A DNA stretch of 64,000 nt from Halomonas sp. (GCA_018401555.1 JAGYKP010000100.1:124001-188000), one strand, 5' to 3'; counted from the stretch's first letter, positions 1 to 8,979 are shown. The notes: generated by a model from the letters alone, not told the origin. Numbers and translations are program-made.

Positions 1-584
1 AGCAGCAGGGCGGTAACGCCGATGCCCACCGCGATGACGGCAGCGGGATACCACAGTGCCTTCTTCACCCGGGCCTTGAGGGATTCGACCTTCTCCTTGT
101 AGGTGGCCACGCGGTCGAGCATGCGGTCCAGCGAGCCGGACTGCTCGCCGGCCGCCACCAGGTTGCAGAACAGCCGGTCGAAGTACTGCGGGTGGCGCTG
201 CATCGCCTCGGAGAAGCTGGCGCCGGCGCCCACGTCGTTCATCAGCTCCTGCACCAGGGCGCGCATGGCCGGCTTCTTCATACTCTCCGCCACTACCTGG
301 AAGGCCTGCAGGATGGGCACGCCGGCACGGATCATGGTGGACATCTGGCGGGCGAACAGCATGATGTCGCGGGGCTTGATCTTGCCCATGCCCCCGCCGA
401 TGCCGCCCTTGCGGCGCACGTTCTTGACGATGATGTTCTGGCCGCCGAGGATCCGTTCGACCTCCTGCTTCTGGGCGGCGATCAGCTCGCCACCCACCTT
501 GCGCCCGCCGGGGCCCTTGCCGGTCCAGTTCCAGCGGTAGAGCTTGGTCTTCTGGTGAGCCCTGAGTTTGCGTGCCGTGGCCAT
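1..584 (-). CDS. pilC: Type IV pilus inner-membrane platform protein PilC (N-terminal part)
   Basis: This is the N-terminal ~194 residues of a PilC/GspF platform protein, cut by the left edge of the window. PilC sits in the inner membrane and couples the PilB and PilT motors to pilin assembly. The start ATG is at 584. The basic N-terminus (RWNWTGKG, then VGGELIAAQ) is followed by the first T2SF domain, with the typical motifs MLFARQMSTMIRAGVPI and FCNLVAAGEQSGSLD, and a first membrane helix begins at the edge. pilB lies upstream on the same strand, giving the common pilB-pilC order. The family assignment is from recognised motifs; whether pilD follows cannot be seen. Confidence 0.93.
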   Translation of the reverse strand, partial: MATARKLRAHQKTKLYRWNWTGKGPGGRKVGGELIAAQKQEVERILGGQNIIVKNVRRKGGIGGGMGKIKPRDIMLFARQMSTMIRAGVPILQAFQVVAESMKKPAMRALVQELMNDVGAGASFSEAMQRHPQYFDRLFCNLVAAGEQSGSLDRMLDRVATYKEKVESLKARVKKALWYPAAVIAVGIGVTALL

Positions 585-635
585 GGTGTGTTCCCTGTTC
601 CCTGAGTCTTATGGTGCCTTGGGTGGCCGGCCCTC

Positions 636-719
636 TTGGGGTCAGACCCCGGCCAAGCTGGCAGGCGCATCGTTGTGCGGTTCTCCATCAATGATGCCCC
701 CGCTGGGGTCTGACCCCAA
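636..719. repeat. Inverted-repeat element, GGGGTCAGACCCC family
   Basis: The left arm at 636-650 reads TTGGGGTCAGACCCC, and the right arm at 705-719 is its reverse complement. About 54 bp lie between the arms. It belongs to the same family as the elements at 7317, 10232, 19446 and 29498. Confidence 0.75.
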
Positions 720-750
720 AGGGCCTTCGAGCATCGTGGCCAGCCAGAGT

Positions 751-911
751 TTTAGTAGAAAGTGGAAAGTAGAAAGGGGCAAGGAGTCAATGGATTGAGG
801 AGCTAGTAAGCCAGGAATCAAGGTGGATGACACCGCTCGCTCACCGACCCTCCATCGCTTCAATGGCACCGGACCTTGTTACTTTCTACTTTCCACTTGT
901 TACTTTGCCCC
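751..911. repeat. Inverted pair of a TTTCTACTTTCCACTT-type repeat
   Basis: An AGTAGAAAGTGGAAAGTAGA motif at about 754-773 is matched in inverted orientation by ACTTTCTACTTTCCACTTGT at 881-900. Related purine- or pyrimidine-rich text occurs at 3711-3752 (downstream of pilA) and about 39879-39908 (downstream of ppiD), always outside genes. It looks like a dispersed intergenic repeat; its function is unknown. Confidence 0.5.
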
Positions 912-919
912 CCCGGCGA

Positions 920-2687
920 TTAGTCCTTCGTCACCCTGAACACTTCCGCGAGGCTGGTCACGCCCTGCATTGCCTTGAGCAGGGCGCTGCGGCGCAGGTC
1001 CGGGTGGCCCTCCTCGCGGGCCTGGGTGTCGAAATCCATGGAGTTGCCGTTGCGCATGATCAGCTGGCTCATGGCATTGCTGATTGGTACTACCTCGTAG
1101 ATGCCCACGCGGCCCTTGAAGCCCTTGGTGCAGTGCTTGCAGCCCACCGGCTCGAAGATGGTGGCGCCGGCGATCTCCTCGGGCGTGAAGCCCTGGGCCT
1201 CCAGCACCTCGCGGGGAATGTCCGCGGGCTGCTTGCAGTGCTTGCAGAGTCGCCGTGCCAGGCGCTGGGCGATGATCAGGCTCACGGAACTGGCGATATT
1301 GAACGGCGCCAGGCCCATGTTGGCGAGACGCGTCAGGGTTTCCGCCGCCGAGTTGGTATGCACGGTGGAGAGCACCAGGTGGCCGGTCTGGGAGGCCTTG
1401 ACGGCGATCTCGGCGGTTTCCAGGTCGCGGATCTCGCCGACCATTACCACGTCCGGGTCCTGGCGCAGGAAGGCGCGCAGGGCGCTGGCGAAGTCCAGGC
1501 CGATCTTGGGCAGCACGTTGACCTGGTTGACCCCGGGCACCTTGATCTCCACCGGGTCCTCGGCGGTGCAGATATTGCGCTCCACCTCGTTCAAGATATT
1601 GATGCCGGTGTAGAGCGTCACCGTCTTGCCGCTACCGGTGGGGCCGGTCACCAGGATCATGCCCTGGGGCTGGTCGAGCACCGTCTCGTACATCGCCTTC
1701 TGCTCGGGGGTGAAACCGAGCTGCTCGATGCCGATCTGCGCCGAGGTGGGGTCGAGGATACGCAGCACCACCTTCTCGCCGTACACCGTGGGCAGCGAGT
1801 TGACACGGAAGTCGATGGAGCGCGACTTGGAGAGCCGCAGCTTGATGGCGCCGTCCTGGGGCAGGCGGCGTTCGGAGATATCCAGCCGCGACATCACCTT
1901 GAGGCGCGCGGCGATGCGGGTGCGCATGGCGAAGGGCGGGTGGGCCACGTCGTGGAGCATGCCGTCGATGCGAAAGCGCACCCGGTAACTGGTCTCGTAG
2001 GGCTCGAAGTGGATATCCGAGGCGCCGCGGTTGATGGCATCGAGCAGGATCTTGTTGACGAACTTGATGATCGGCTGGTCTTCGCGGGCCGACTGCGCCT
2101 CGGCATTGATATCGACCTCGGCGCTGCCGCCCTCCTCGGCGTAGCCGAGCTCGCCGATGGCGTCGTCCACGCCCTTGAGCGAGTCGAGCATGCTCTTCTC
2201 GCTGTTGGCCAGATACCCCTCCAGCACCGGCACCAGCTGGTCCACCGGCGCCAGTATTCCCTCCGGCGTCAGGCCGGTGGCGAACTGCAGCTCGTCGAGC
2301 TGGGCGAGCGTTGACGGGTAGGGCACCGCCACGGTGAGCCGGTGGCCGTGCTGGATGAGCGGCAGCACCTTGAGCTTGCGCAGGATCTTCTCGGGGAAGC
2401 GCTCCGCCTTGGGCAGCGTCTCCGGGCGGATGGCGTCCAGATCCATGATCGGCAGGCCATACTCCCAGGCCGCTGTCAGCGTGGCCTGGCGGGCCGAGAC
2501 CAGCCCGGTATCGATCACATGCTCCAGCAGCGAGACCTCACTTTCCTGGCCTCCTGCTCGGCGCGCACCGCCGCCGCCACCGAGAGCCGACCATCCGCCA
2601 CCAGCCGCCGCGCCAGCCCGCGCAGCCCGTTGGTATCGGGCTGTGCGGCGTGCAGGGGGGCGTGGGGCGAGAGCGGTAGTCGTTCAT
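920..2687 (-). CDS. pilB: Type IV pilus extension ATPase PilB (two apparent frameshifts near the N-terminus)
   Basis: PilB is the cytoplasmic hexameric ATPase that powers pilus extension. The protein shows a GspE N-terminal domain, then Walker A GPTGSGKT (about residue 350), an Asp box, the His box HTNSAAETLTRL, and a tetracysteine zinc site (CKHC ... CKHC), all typical of the GspE/PilB family. The uninterrupted frame covers 920-2518 only. Extending upstream gives good N-terminal homology (GLRGLARRLVADGRLS), but only with a missing base in an A run near 2549 and another in a G6 run near 2655. The inferred start is the ATG at 2687, for about 589 residues. Both breaks lie in homopolymers and look like sequencing errors rather than decay. 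Confidence 0.93.
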
Positions 2688-3066
2688 GGCGTCTCGCGTG
2701 GTGGGGGTTGGGGCGATTCGCGGATGGCAAATGCCATACCGGCTTAACGATAGGCCCCATTCTAGCCCCCAACCCCACTCCGCGCCCAGCCTCGCCGTGC
2801 CCGCCAACGACGCAGATTCAACACCGCCCCTCCCTGCCCGCATGCGCCGGGCGGTGAAACGTTGACCCAGGGCATGAAGAATTTGCGCTGAAAGGCTACC
2901 CTGCATCTTGCAAGAGCGTGGTTCGTAACTTAATGTAACCTTAGGTGCTCAAGCTGACAGTGTTGGCACCTCGAAGTTGAGAATAGCCGTGACACCGGGC
3001 GCAGCGATGCCCATCACAACCCGAAGGGCCGACGGGCCGGACGGACAGGAGCAAAGGGGCAAGACG
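2688..3066. other. Divergent pilB/pilA intergenic region
   Basis: This 379-bp region separates the divergent pilB and pilA genes and should hold both promoters. A Shine-Dalgarno-like AGGAG and AAGGGG lie at about 3047-3060, before the pilA ATG. A TGGCAC near 2964 resembles half of a sigma-54 promoter, but the matching TTGC element is not at the proper distance. I see no gene here. Confidence 0.5.
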
Positions 3067-3618
3067 ATGAAAAAACATGAAATGGTCAAGATGAAGCAGG
3101 GGCAGGGTGGTTTTACCCTGATCGAGCTGCTGATCGTGGTGGCGATCATCGGTATTCTGGCGGCGATCGCGATTCCTAGATATCAAGGTTACATAGCACG
3201 TTCACAAGCAGCCACTGCACTCTCAACTATTAGGGGGGTACAGACAATTGCAGAAGATTTGGTTCTTAGAAGTCAAACGGTTTCTCCGTCAGCGCTCGCT
3301 TTGACAAACGTGACAGGGACAGGTGCAGCTGAATCTTCAGAGCATGAGTATGGAGATATAACAGTACTTAATGGTGATCCTGCAAGTAGTACAGAACCCA
3401 CGCTTTTATATACATTTAGGGCGGCTGATTCAGTTTTTGAAGCTACAGATGGAATCTGGCTTGTCAGAGATGAAGATAATGGCTGGTCTTGCCAAACTAC
3501 CTTTGGTGAGGTTACTACAGGGGCGGGCACAGAAGCGGATCCAACAGTCACTACTGATAATAACTCAGCTGCGCGTCCAGATGCTTGTGAGGGAGGTCAG
3601 TCTCTTCCTGGTTCCTGA
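3067..3618 (+). CDS. pilA: Type IV major pilin-like protein
   Basis: This is a 183-residue type IVa pilin precursor. A short basic leader ([15 protein letters not shown]) precedes the PilD cleavage site [21 protein letters not shown], the invariant hydrophobic N-terminal helix with the +5 Glu. A C-terminal Cys pair (WSC near residue 141 and DAC near residue 175) could form the D-loop disulfide. The start at 3067 is chosen for its ribosome-binding site; further ATGs at 3079 and 3091 are alternatives. From about 3175 on, the coding sequence is markedly AT-rich compared with the rest of the window, and the tail is low in charge and rich in Thr and Ser. Both features suggest recent exchange of the variable pilin part. 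Confidence 0.92.
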   Translation: MKKHEMVKMKQGQGGFTLIELLIVVAIIGILAAIAIPRYQGYIARSQAATALSTIRGVQTIAEDLVLRSQTVSPSALALTNVTGTGAAESSEHEYGDITVLNGDPASSTEPTLLYTFRAADSVFEATDGIWLVRDEDNGWSCQTTFGEVTTGAGTEADPTVTTDNNSAARPDACEGGQSLPGS

Positions 3619-3671
3619 TGGAAAACGCTGGATAATTGGGGAAGCCCCCATTTCACATCCAGTCTGAACAC

Positions 3672-3707
3672 CCAGCGGCCGGCAGTGATGCCGGCCGCTG
3701 GCGTTTC
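3672..3707 (+). terminator. Rho-independent-type hairpin after pilA
   Basis: A perfect 13-bp inverted repeat (arms 3672-3684 and 3689-3701) encloses a GTGA tetraloop and is followed by a short T-rich stretch. It lies about 55 bp after the pilA stop. Confidence 0.8.
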
Positions 3708-3710
3708 TAC

Positions 3711-3752
3711 TATCCTGCTTTCCCCTTTCCCCTTTCCCCTTTCCACTTGCCT
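3711..3752. repeat. CTTTCCC tandem tract
   Basis: At least three tandem CTTTCCC(C) units are followed by TTTCCACTTG, related to the polypyrimidine repeat at 881-911. It lies between the pilA terminator and the phasin gene. Confidence 0.55.
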
Positions 3753-3873
3753 CGCTCAATCTCCGCTGTCGATGTTGCACTGCATCATAGGGGCTGCTAT
3801 TGTGCATTGCAGCAGAACGGGGCCTTCAAACGAGAGATCCCGTTCCCATCAGCCAGAACCGGAGTATCTCGAT

Positions 3874-4326
3874 ATGACCAACGCATTCGCATTCGACACC
3901 AAGCAGTTCGACACCGCCCAGCTCGACTCGCTGTTCTTCGCCCCGGCCCGCGCCTTCGCCGCGCTCTCGGTCGACTACACCGAGAAGCTGGTCAATGCCC
4001 AGCTCGAGGCCACCAAGGCCTACACCGACACCAGCATGGCGCAGCTGCGCAACCTGGTGCAGGTCAAGGACGCCGAAGGCCTGAAGAGCTACCTGGAAGG
4101 CCAGCAGCAGGTCGCCCAGGAACTCAGCGAGCGCCTGAAGGGCGATGCCGAGAAGGTCGTGGCCCTGCAGCAGGAGTTCGTGCAGGAGAGCCAGAAGCTG
4201 ACCGAAGGCAGCGTCAAGCAGGCCCAGGAATCCGCCAAGCAGGCGACCGAAACTGCCGCCAGCGCTACCAGCAAGGCCGCCAAAGAAGCCGCTCCGGCTG
4301 CCGGTGCCATGACGCCGCCCAGGTAG
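3874..4326 (+). CDS. Phasin family protein
   Basis: This 150-residue, almost wholly alpha-helical protein matches the phasin family (PF09361 type). Phasins coat polyhydroxyalkanoate granules and control their size and number. The core reads FFAPARAFAALSVDYTEKLV, then long amphipathic helices (QLEATKAYTDTSMAQLRNL, SYLEGQQQVAQELSERLK) and an Ala/Lys/Thr-rich C-terminal tail. The start ATG at 3874 has GGAG about 11 bp upstream. It stands alone, with a terminator hairpin on each side. No PHA synthase is in the window, so the PHA role rests on family knowledge. Confidence 0.85.
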   Translation: MTNAFAFDTKQFDTAQLDSLFFAPARAFAALSVDYTEKLVNAQLEATKAYTDTSMAQLRNLVQVKDAEGLKSYLEGQQQVAQELSERLKGDAEKVVALQQEFVQESQKLTEGSVKQAQESAKQATETAASATSKAAKEAAPAAGAMTPPR

Positions 4327-4374
4327 CGTAGGTCTGGTGGTCTGCACCGCGGGCTGAAGCAGAGCTGGAAGACC

Positions 4375-4417
4375 AACGGCAGGCCACCGACTGAGCGGGA
4401 TCGGTGGCCTGCCGGTT
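4375..4417 (+). terminator. Strong hairpin after the phasin gene
   Basis: Arms at 4375-4390 and 4401-4417 pair over about 15 bp with one bulged base around a 10-nt loop. No long T tract follows, so it may act as a transcript stabiliser as much as a terminator. Confidence 0.65.
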
Positions 4418-4594
4418 CTCTGGAATCACTGGGAGGCTCTTCGACCTCCTGCTCACGTTTATAGGCGGACCGCCGAACCGTGCCCTCCTGCAGGTGCGCG
4501 CTTGCTGCCTGCATATACTCTTGCCGCTTGGCCGATTGACCCCCTGCCTGTCGCCTACACTGAAGGCGATTCCCCCGGCACGGAGGCCCGCGCA

Positions 4595-6015
4595 ATGCCC
4601 GATTACCCCTATCTTGAACACTCACAGCGCCAGCGGCGTGACCGGTAGCTGTCATCGCCTGCAGATCTCGGGTGACCGGGCGTTGCTGGTGGACTGCGGG
4701 CTGTTCCAGGGCCAGGATGCCGACCACGTCGACAGCTTCGAACAGCTCCAGGTGCGTTTCCCGGTGGAGGATGTGCTGGCGCTGGTGGTGACCCATGTGC
4801 ATATCGACCATATCGGCCGGCTGCCCTACCTGCTGGCGGCGGGGTATCGCGGGCCGATCCTCTGCTCGGTGCCATCAAGCAGGCTGTTGCCGCTGGTGGT
4901 CGAGGATGCGCTGAAGATCGGCTTCACCCGTGACCGGGCGCTGATCGAGCGCTTCCTGGCCGAGGTGGAGGGGCGCCTGGTGCCGCTGCCCTATCGGGTA
5001 TGGCACACCCTGGTGGATGACGAGCGCCACCGGGTGCGGGTCAAGCTGCGCCGGGCGGGGCATATCCTCGGCTCCTGCTATGTGGAGGTGGACGTGCTCG
5101 AGCGGCAGAGTGGTCGCACGCAACGCACGATCTTCTCCGGCGACCTGGGCGCGCCCTATGCGCCGCTGCTCTCGGTACCCCAGGCCCCGTGGGGATGCGA
5201 CACCCTGGTGCTGGAGAGCACCTACGGCGACCGGCGCCACGAGGATCGCCGCCAGCGCCGCGGGCGGCTCAAGGTGGCCATCGACCGGGCGCTGGAGAAC
5301 GGCGGCACGGTGGTGATCCCGGCGTTCAGCATCGGCCGCACCCAGGAGCTGCTCTACGAGATGGAGACGCTGATCCATCAGGCGGATAGCCCGCGCTGGC
5401 GGGAGCTCGAGATCATCGTCGATTCGCCGCTGGCGGCGCGCTTCACCGCGGTGTATCGCGAGCTCAAGCCGTGGTGGGATGCCGAGGCCCATGCCCGGCT
5501 GCGGGCCGGGCGGCATCCGCTGAGCTTCGAGAACCTTTATACCGTTAACTTGCATGAAGAGCACGAGCGCACGGTGGCCTATCCTGGCCGAAAGCCATCG
5601 CCCGGCGGTGGTGATCGCGGCCAGCGGCATGGTCAGCGGCGGGCGGGTGGTCAACTACCTGAAGCGCATGCTGGGCGACCCGCGCCACGGCGTGCTGTTT
5701 ACCGGCTACCAGGGCGCCGGCACGCCGGGGCGTGATATCCAGCGCTATGGCCCGCGGGGCGGCTGGGTGGAACTCGACGGTGAGCGCATCGATATCCGCG
5801 CCCGGGTGGAGACGGTCTCCGGCTACTCGGCTCACGCCGACGGCCAGGACCTGCTCAACTTCGTGCGCCGCATGCGCCGCCCGCCGCGGCATATCCGCCT
5901 GGTGCACGGCGAGCGCCACGCCCAGCAGGCTCTGCGCGAGGCGCTTATGGCCTGGGCGGCCCAGAAGGGGCATGAGATGACGGTAACGCTGGGGGTGGAT
6001 CTTGGCGAGGGCTGA
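4595..6015 (+). CDS. MBL-fold/beta-CASP metallo-hydrolase, YSH1-like RNA nuclease (two apparent frameshifts)
   Basis: This ~472-residue protein has the metallo-beta-lactamase motif HVHIDHIGR (metal site), SGDLG, then a beta-CASP region with PAFSIGRTQELLYE, GMVSGGRVVNYLKRM and the motif SGYSAHADGQD near the C-terminus. These are hallmarks of the RNA-processing beta-CASP family (COG1236), so a ribonuclease role is likely; the substrate is unknown. The ATG at 4595 has GGAG 9 bp upstream, but the conserved N-terminus (PILNTHSASGVTGSCH) is in another frame, which implies an extra base in the C run near 4607. A second shift near 5583 switches frames within TVAYLAESHRPAVVIAASG. Confidence 0.85.
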
Positions 6016-6095
6016 TCGACTCTCTCCGCGGTTTTCCCAAGGTGCCTGCAAGCTGCGATACTCTGCATTGCCCTTGGAGCCTGTGAGGAGACGAA

Positions 6096-6398
6096 ATGCG
6101 TCTGGAACAAACCGAGTGCCGTGTCATCGCCGATACGCTGCGCAAGCGGTTCGGGGAGCAGAGCAGGATCTGGCTGTTCGGTTCGCGAGTCGATGACACG
6201 GCGCGGGGCGGAGATATCGATATCTACCTGGAGCCGGAGATCCAAGCGCCCGAAGCCATCGTCGATGCGCGACTGGAGGCACTGGTCGAGCTCAAGCAGC
6301 GACTGGGCGACCAGCGGATCGACCTGGTGATTCATCGCGCTGCCGCCCGGGAGCTGCCCATTCATGCCATTGCCAGGGAAACGGGGGTGAGGTTGTGA
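6096..6398 (+). CDS. MntA-like minimal nucleotidyltransferase (antitoxin)
   Basis: This 100-residue protein carries the nucleotidyltransferase signature GS-x9-D-x-D (LFGSRVDDTARGGDIDIY) of the MNT family, with the third acidic position in QRIDLVIH. In type VII toxin-antitoxin systems such proteins adenylylate their HEPT partner and so neutralise it. The downstream HEPT gene starts inside this gene's stop codon region (GTGA overlap at 6395-6398), indicating translational coupling. A Shine-Dalgarno-like GAGGAG lies about 8 bp before the ATG. Assignment is from motif and gene pairing. Confidence 0.85.
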   Translation: MRLEQTECRVIADTLRKRFGEQSRIWLFGSRVDDTARGGDIDIYLEPEIQAPEAIVDARLEALVELKQRLGDQRIDLVIHRAAARELPIHAIARETGVRL

Positions 6399-6865
6399 GA
6401 GCGCTGGAAGCCTTCGAAGGTAGCCTCGATGTCTGTGAGCGCCACGCCGATCGACTGCGCTGGGCCATGGGGGAGCTCTCCCGGCACTTTCCGCTGTCTC
6501 CAGGAGAGCTCGGCCAGTTGACTGACGTCGAGCTCGCCATCATCGACCAGTTCATCGTGCGTTTCTCGAAGCTGCAGGATGCCATGGGCGCGAAGCTCTT
6601 CCCGAATGCGCTGGCCTTGACCCAGGAGCACGGTGACCTGCCGACGTTTATCGACAAGTTGAACAAGCTGGAGAAAATTGGGGCTATCGAGTCGGCATCG
6701 GCCTGGTTGCGGTTGCGCGAAATGCGCAATCAGTTCGCGCATGACTATCCCGACGACCCCGAGATTCAGGCCGGTCTGCTGAACAAGGCCTACGCCATGG
6801 CAGATGACTTGTTGGATTGTCTCTCACACATCAAGGTTTTTTCGGAGCCCTACCGGGCAATGTGA
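6395..6865 (+). CDS. HepT-like HEPN-family toxin
   Basis: This 156-residue helical protein has the motif R-x4-H-x-Y (RNQFAHDY) near residue 115. That motif is the catalytic RNase signature of HEPN/HepT toxins and also holds the Tyr that the MNT partner modifies. It starts with GTG at 6395, overlapping the MntA-like stop. The gene continues the antitoxin-first operon order seen in type VII modules. A second, unrelated-in-sequence MntA/HepT pair lies at 13044-13878. Confidence 0.82.
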   Translation: MRALEAFEGSLDVCERHADRLRWAMGELSRHFPLSPGELGQLTDVELAIIDQFIVRFSKLQDAMGAKLFPNALALTQEHGDLPTFIDKLNKLEKIGAIESASAWLRLREMRNQFAHDYPDDPEIQAGLLNKAYAMADDLLDCLSHIKVFSEPYRAM

Positions 6866-6893
6866 GCCCGATCATCGTTGCAGGGAGCACACC

Positions 6894-7307
6894 ATGGCCA
6901 CCATCGAACACTCCACAATCCTCGCGGCGCCGCCGGGGCGGGTTTTCGCGCTGCTGGAGCGGGTGGAGGACTTCGCCGACTATTCGGACCTGATCCACAG
7001 CATCGAGGCGCTGGGCGATGACCGCTACCGCTGGCACGTGCATGCGGTGGGGCCGCGACTGGCACTTCGATGTGGAGATTACCGAGCGCCGTGCTCCGGA
7101 GGCGCTGGCCTGGGCATCGCTGGACGGGGTGGAGAACCAGGGGCGCTACCGGCCTGCGCCCGGTGGAGGGCGGCACCGAGGTCAACCTTGACCCTGACCT
7201 ACAAGCTTGGCAACAAGCTGCTGGAGAAGGCGGTCAACAAGGCCGCCACGCCGTTGGTCGGCCGGGTTAGCCGGCAGATCCTGGAAAGGGTGGCGGAGAG
7301 ATTGTGA
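6894..7307 (+). CDS. RatA/COQ10-like SRPBCC (START) domain protein (several apparent frameshifts)
   Basis: The protein begins MATIEHSTILAAPPGRVFALL and continues VEDFADYSDLIHSIEAL, typical of the polyketide cyclase/START family that contains RatA and coenzyme-Q-binding COQ10 homologues. It ends TPLVGRVSRQILERVAERL. Between, the conserved strand text (DWHFDVEITERRAPEALAW, LRPVEGGTEVNLTLTYKL) is recovered only by shifting frame near 7048, 7151 and 7188. With those corrected the protein would be about 137 residues. A lipid- or quinone-binding role is inferred from the family; its position after the HepT-like gene appears incidental. Confidence 0.7.
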   Translation: MATIEHSTILAAPPGRVFALLERVEDFADYSDLIHSIEALGDDRYRWHVHAVGPRLALRCGDYRAPCSGGAGLGIAGRGGEPGALPACARWRAAPRSTLTLTYKLGNKLLEKAVNKAATPLVGRVSRQILERVAERL

Positions 7308-7316
7308 GAGGTTAGA

Positions 7317-7403
7317 CCTTGGGGTCTGACCCCCATGTAGTTGATTGTTCAACCATTCCAGAGTGTTGGCGCAACACGCAGCAACGGGGTCAGACCCCAA
7401 GGG
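7317..7403. repeat. 87-bp inverted-repeat element, GGGGTCAGACCCC family
   Basis: Terminal arms CCTTGGGGTCTGACCCC (7317-7333) and its exact reverse complement (7386-7402) flank about 52 bp. The whole element, including the inner text TGTTGGCGCAACACGCAGCA, is clearly homologous to that at 10232-10319. This makes a miniature mobile or REP-like element likely. Confidence 0.8.
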
Positions 7404-7559
7404 CGATCAGCTTCAAAGGGCTAAGTCGAACTCTGGGGCTGACTCCAGAAGATAAATCAGCGCCGTCGACGGCATCTTTCGAACTATACTGAACCAGCCT
7501 GGCTTGTCGGCACCGTCGCAGGGGCGGCGGGGTGGCCGCATCCACAGGGAGGGCGAGAG

Positions 7560-8030
7560 ATGTTCAAGGAGTTCAAGGAGTTTGCCGTTCGCGGCAACGT
7601 GGTCGACATGGCGGTGGGCATCATCATCGGCGGCGCCTTCGGCACCATCGTCACCAGCCTGGTGAATGACGTGCTGATGCCGCCGATCGGCCTGCTGATG
7701 GGCGGGGTCGACTTTTCCAATATCTTCTTTGTTCTGAAGGGTGAGGGGCCCTACGCAACCCCGGTGGATGCCGCCGCCGATGGTGCGGTTACCCTGAATA
7801 TCGGGCTGTTCGTCAATAACGTGATCAGTTTCCTGATCGTGGCGTTTGCGGTGTTCCTGCTGGTGAAGGGCATCAACCGCCTGCGTCGCCAGGAGGCCGC
7901 GGCGCCGACCGAACCCACGGCGCCACCCGAGGATATCCTGCTGCTGCGCCAGATTCGCGATAGCCTGGTCGAGCGGGGCGATGACAGCCCGGGGGAGCCG
8001 GTCGACCCGGCCCCCACTAAGGTGGGCTGA
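7560..8030 (+). CDS. mscL: Large-conductance mechanosensitive channel MscL
   Basis: MscL is a homopentameric inner-membrane channel that opens under membrane tension to release solutes on hypo-osmotic shock. The 156-residue protein starts [20 protein letters not shown], has TM1 with [11 protein letters not shown], a periplasmic loop, and TM2 ([18 protein letters not shown]). The C-terminal helix [12 protein letters not shown] is conserved. The linker before it and the final Pro/Asp tail make it some 20 residues longer than E. coli MscL. AGGGAGGGCGAGAG directly precedes the ATG. The gene stands alone and is followed by a hairpin terminator. It suits an osmotically challenged organism that also carries the importer at 59-63 kb. 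Confidence 0.96.
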   Translation: MFKEFKEFAVRGNVVDMAVGIIIGGAFGTIVTSLVNDVLMPPIGLLMGGVDFSNIFFVLKGEGPYATPVDAAADGAVTLNIGLFVNNVISFLIVAFAVFLLVKGINRLRRQEAAAPTEPTAPPEDILLLRQIRDSLVERGDDSPGEPVDPAPTKVG

Positions 8031-8047
8031 ATCAGTTAGTTGCGGAA

Positions 8048-8079
8048 CGGGGCCGGCGCCATGCCGGCCCCGCGCGTTT
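8048..8079 (+). terminator. Terminator after mscL
   Basis: Arms CGGGGCCGGC (8048-8057) and GCCGGCCCCG (8063-8072) form a perfect 10-bp stem with a 5-nt loop, then CGCGTTT. It lies 18 bp after the mscL stop. Confidence 0.85.
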
Positions 8080-8203
8080 GTGGGCTATCGATTACCCCGG
8101 AGAGATGTGCAAATTCTATTAGCCGGCTATCTAGCTCGATATCAATCGCGGGGCTATGATCATTGCTGAGGAGGCCGCGGTGACCTCCCTTGAGGATATT
8201 GTG

Positions 8204-8350
8204 ATGATCAAGGCGCTGTTCTGGTGTTTCCTGGTGCTGTTCTCGCAGCTGTGGCTGCTGCGCTGGGTCGATGGGCGGGTGTTGGGGATGCAGTTCGGTG
8301 ACAAGGCAGAGAGGGACGAGCTGCCGGAAGAGGTGCGGCCGGAGGGCTGA
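8204..8350 (+). CDS. Small hypothetical membrane protein
   Basis: This 48-residue product starts MIKALFWCFLVLFSQLWLLRW, a single hydrophobic helix, followed by a hydrophilic acidic tail (KAERDELPEEVRPEG). The ATG at 8204 is preceded by TTGAGGAT. GTG at 8201 or an upstream ATG at 8156 would lengthen it. I do not recognise a family. The ordered helix-plus-tail layout argues for a real small protein, but nothing else supports it. Confidence 0.4.
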   Translation: MIKALFWCFLVLFSQLWLLRWVDGRVLGMQFGDKAERDELPEEVRPEG

Positions 8351-8367
8351 CGCCCTGGTGGTTGGTG

Positions 8368-8652
8368 CTACTGCCGCCTGGCGGCCTTGAGATAGATGCT
8401 GTTTCGATCCCGCTTGCCCACGGCGATGACCAGCACGACCAGTTCTCTGTCTCGTACCTCATAGACAAGACGGAAACCCGCGCTGCGCAGCTTGATCTTG
8501 TAACGATTCTGGCTGCCAGACAGGCGAGAGCCGGGAATGATGGGAGACTCGATGATGGCCCGGAGCTTCTTCTTGAACTGCTCACGGACGCTGCCATCGA
8601 GCTTGTGCCACTCCTTCAGCGCCTCGGCGCGAAAGCGCAGTTCATAGCTCAT
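8368..8652 (-). CDS. relE: RelE/ParE-family toxin
   Basis: This 94-residue basic protein has the RelE fold pattern: FRAEALKEWHKLD, an RYKIKLRSAGFRLVYEV core, and LVVLVIAVGKRDR near the end. RelE toxins cut mRNA in the ribosomal A site. Its ATG overlaps the end of the upstream antitoxin gene (stop at 8642-8644), so the two are translationally coupled in the usual antitoxin-toxin order. The Arg and Lys residues expected for RNase activity are present. Confidence 0.9.
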   Translation of the reverse strand: MSYELRFRAEALKEWHKLDGSVREQFKKKLRAIIESPIIPGSRLSGSQNRYKIKLRSAGFRLVYEVRDRELVVLVIAVGKRDRNSIYLKAARRQ

Positions 8653-8889
8653 CCAGTGTCACCGTGATCTCCGGCTGGTCCCGACGCTCGTCAGCGACGT
8701 GGTTGAGCTCGGCGTCCTCCAGTTTCTCGAGCAGCTCTCGTAGACGGCAGCCGGAATGCAATAGAAGGCGGGCTCGTTGCGGTTCAGCACGGCGACGGGG
8801 AAACCTTCTCCGGCTGCCACGGTGGCCATGGGGTTCTTCTTCAATTCCGAGATGCTGGCGGTTGTGGTTGCCAGGATATGGTGGGGCAT
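8642..8889 (-). CDS. relB: RelB/Phd-like antitoxin (one apparent frameshift)
   Basis: The protein starts at ATG 8889 (MPHHILATTTASISELKKNP). The N-terminal strand-helix is Phd/YefM-like and would bind DNA and autorepress. The conserved text GFPVAVLNRNEPAFYCIPAAVYE follows. A missing base near 8738 then breaks the frame. In the corrected frame the C-terminus reads LLEKLEDAELNHVADERR ... VTLDEL and stops at 8642, overlapping relE by 11 bp. Corrected length is 82 residues. Without the correction the antitoxin would end in an unrelated tail, so a sequencing error is more likely. Confidence 0.82.
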
Positions 8890-8979
8890 GAGGAACCCTC
8901 CTTGTTTGCTTACGCCACTCATTCTAGACCTGTTACAAGTCTTTTAACAGGTCTTCTGGTAGCCGGGGGCTGTCCCCGA

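Larger units (their letters stand above)
585..919. other. pilB-pilC intergenic region with repeats
   Basis: This 335-bp gap between pilB and pilC is unusually long for an operon of this type. It holds a pair of inverted GGGGTCAGACCCC-type repeats (636-719) and two inverted copies of a purine/pyrimidine repeat containing a TTTCTACTTTCCACTT core (about 751-785 and 881-911). I see no credible coding sequence in it. Confidence 0.6.

Noticed and set aside
827..2314. Long open frame (495 codons) opposite pilB, and similar ones opposite the Lon-like protease (13949-16426) and lon (34738-36723)
   Set aside because: They lie antisense to clearly recognised proteins, have Ala/Arg/His-rich low-complexity composition and show no family motif. 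They are the usual shadow frames of GC-rich DNA.
2960..2985. Sigma-54 promoter before pilA
   Set aside because: TGGCAC is present but the downstream TTGC element is replaced by TTGA at a spacing two bases too long. Known pilA control by RpoN is not enough without the motif.
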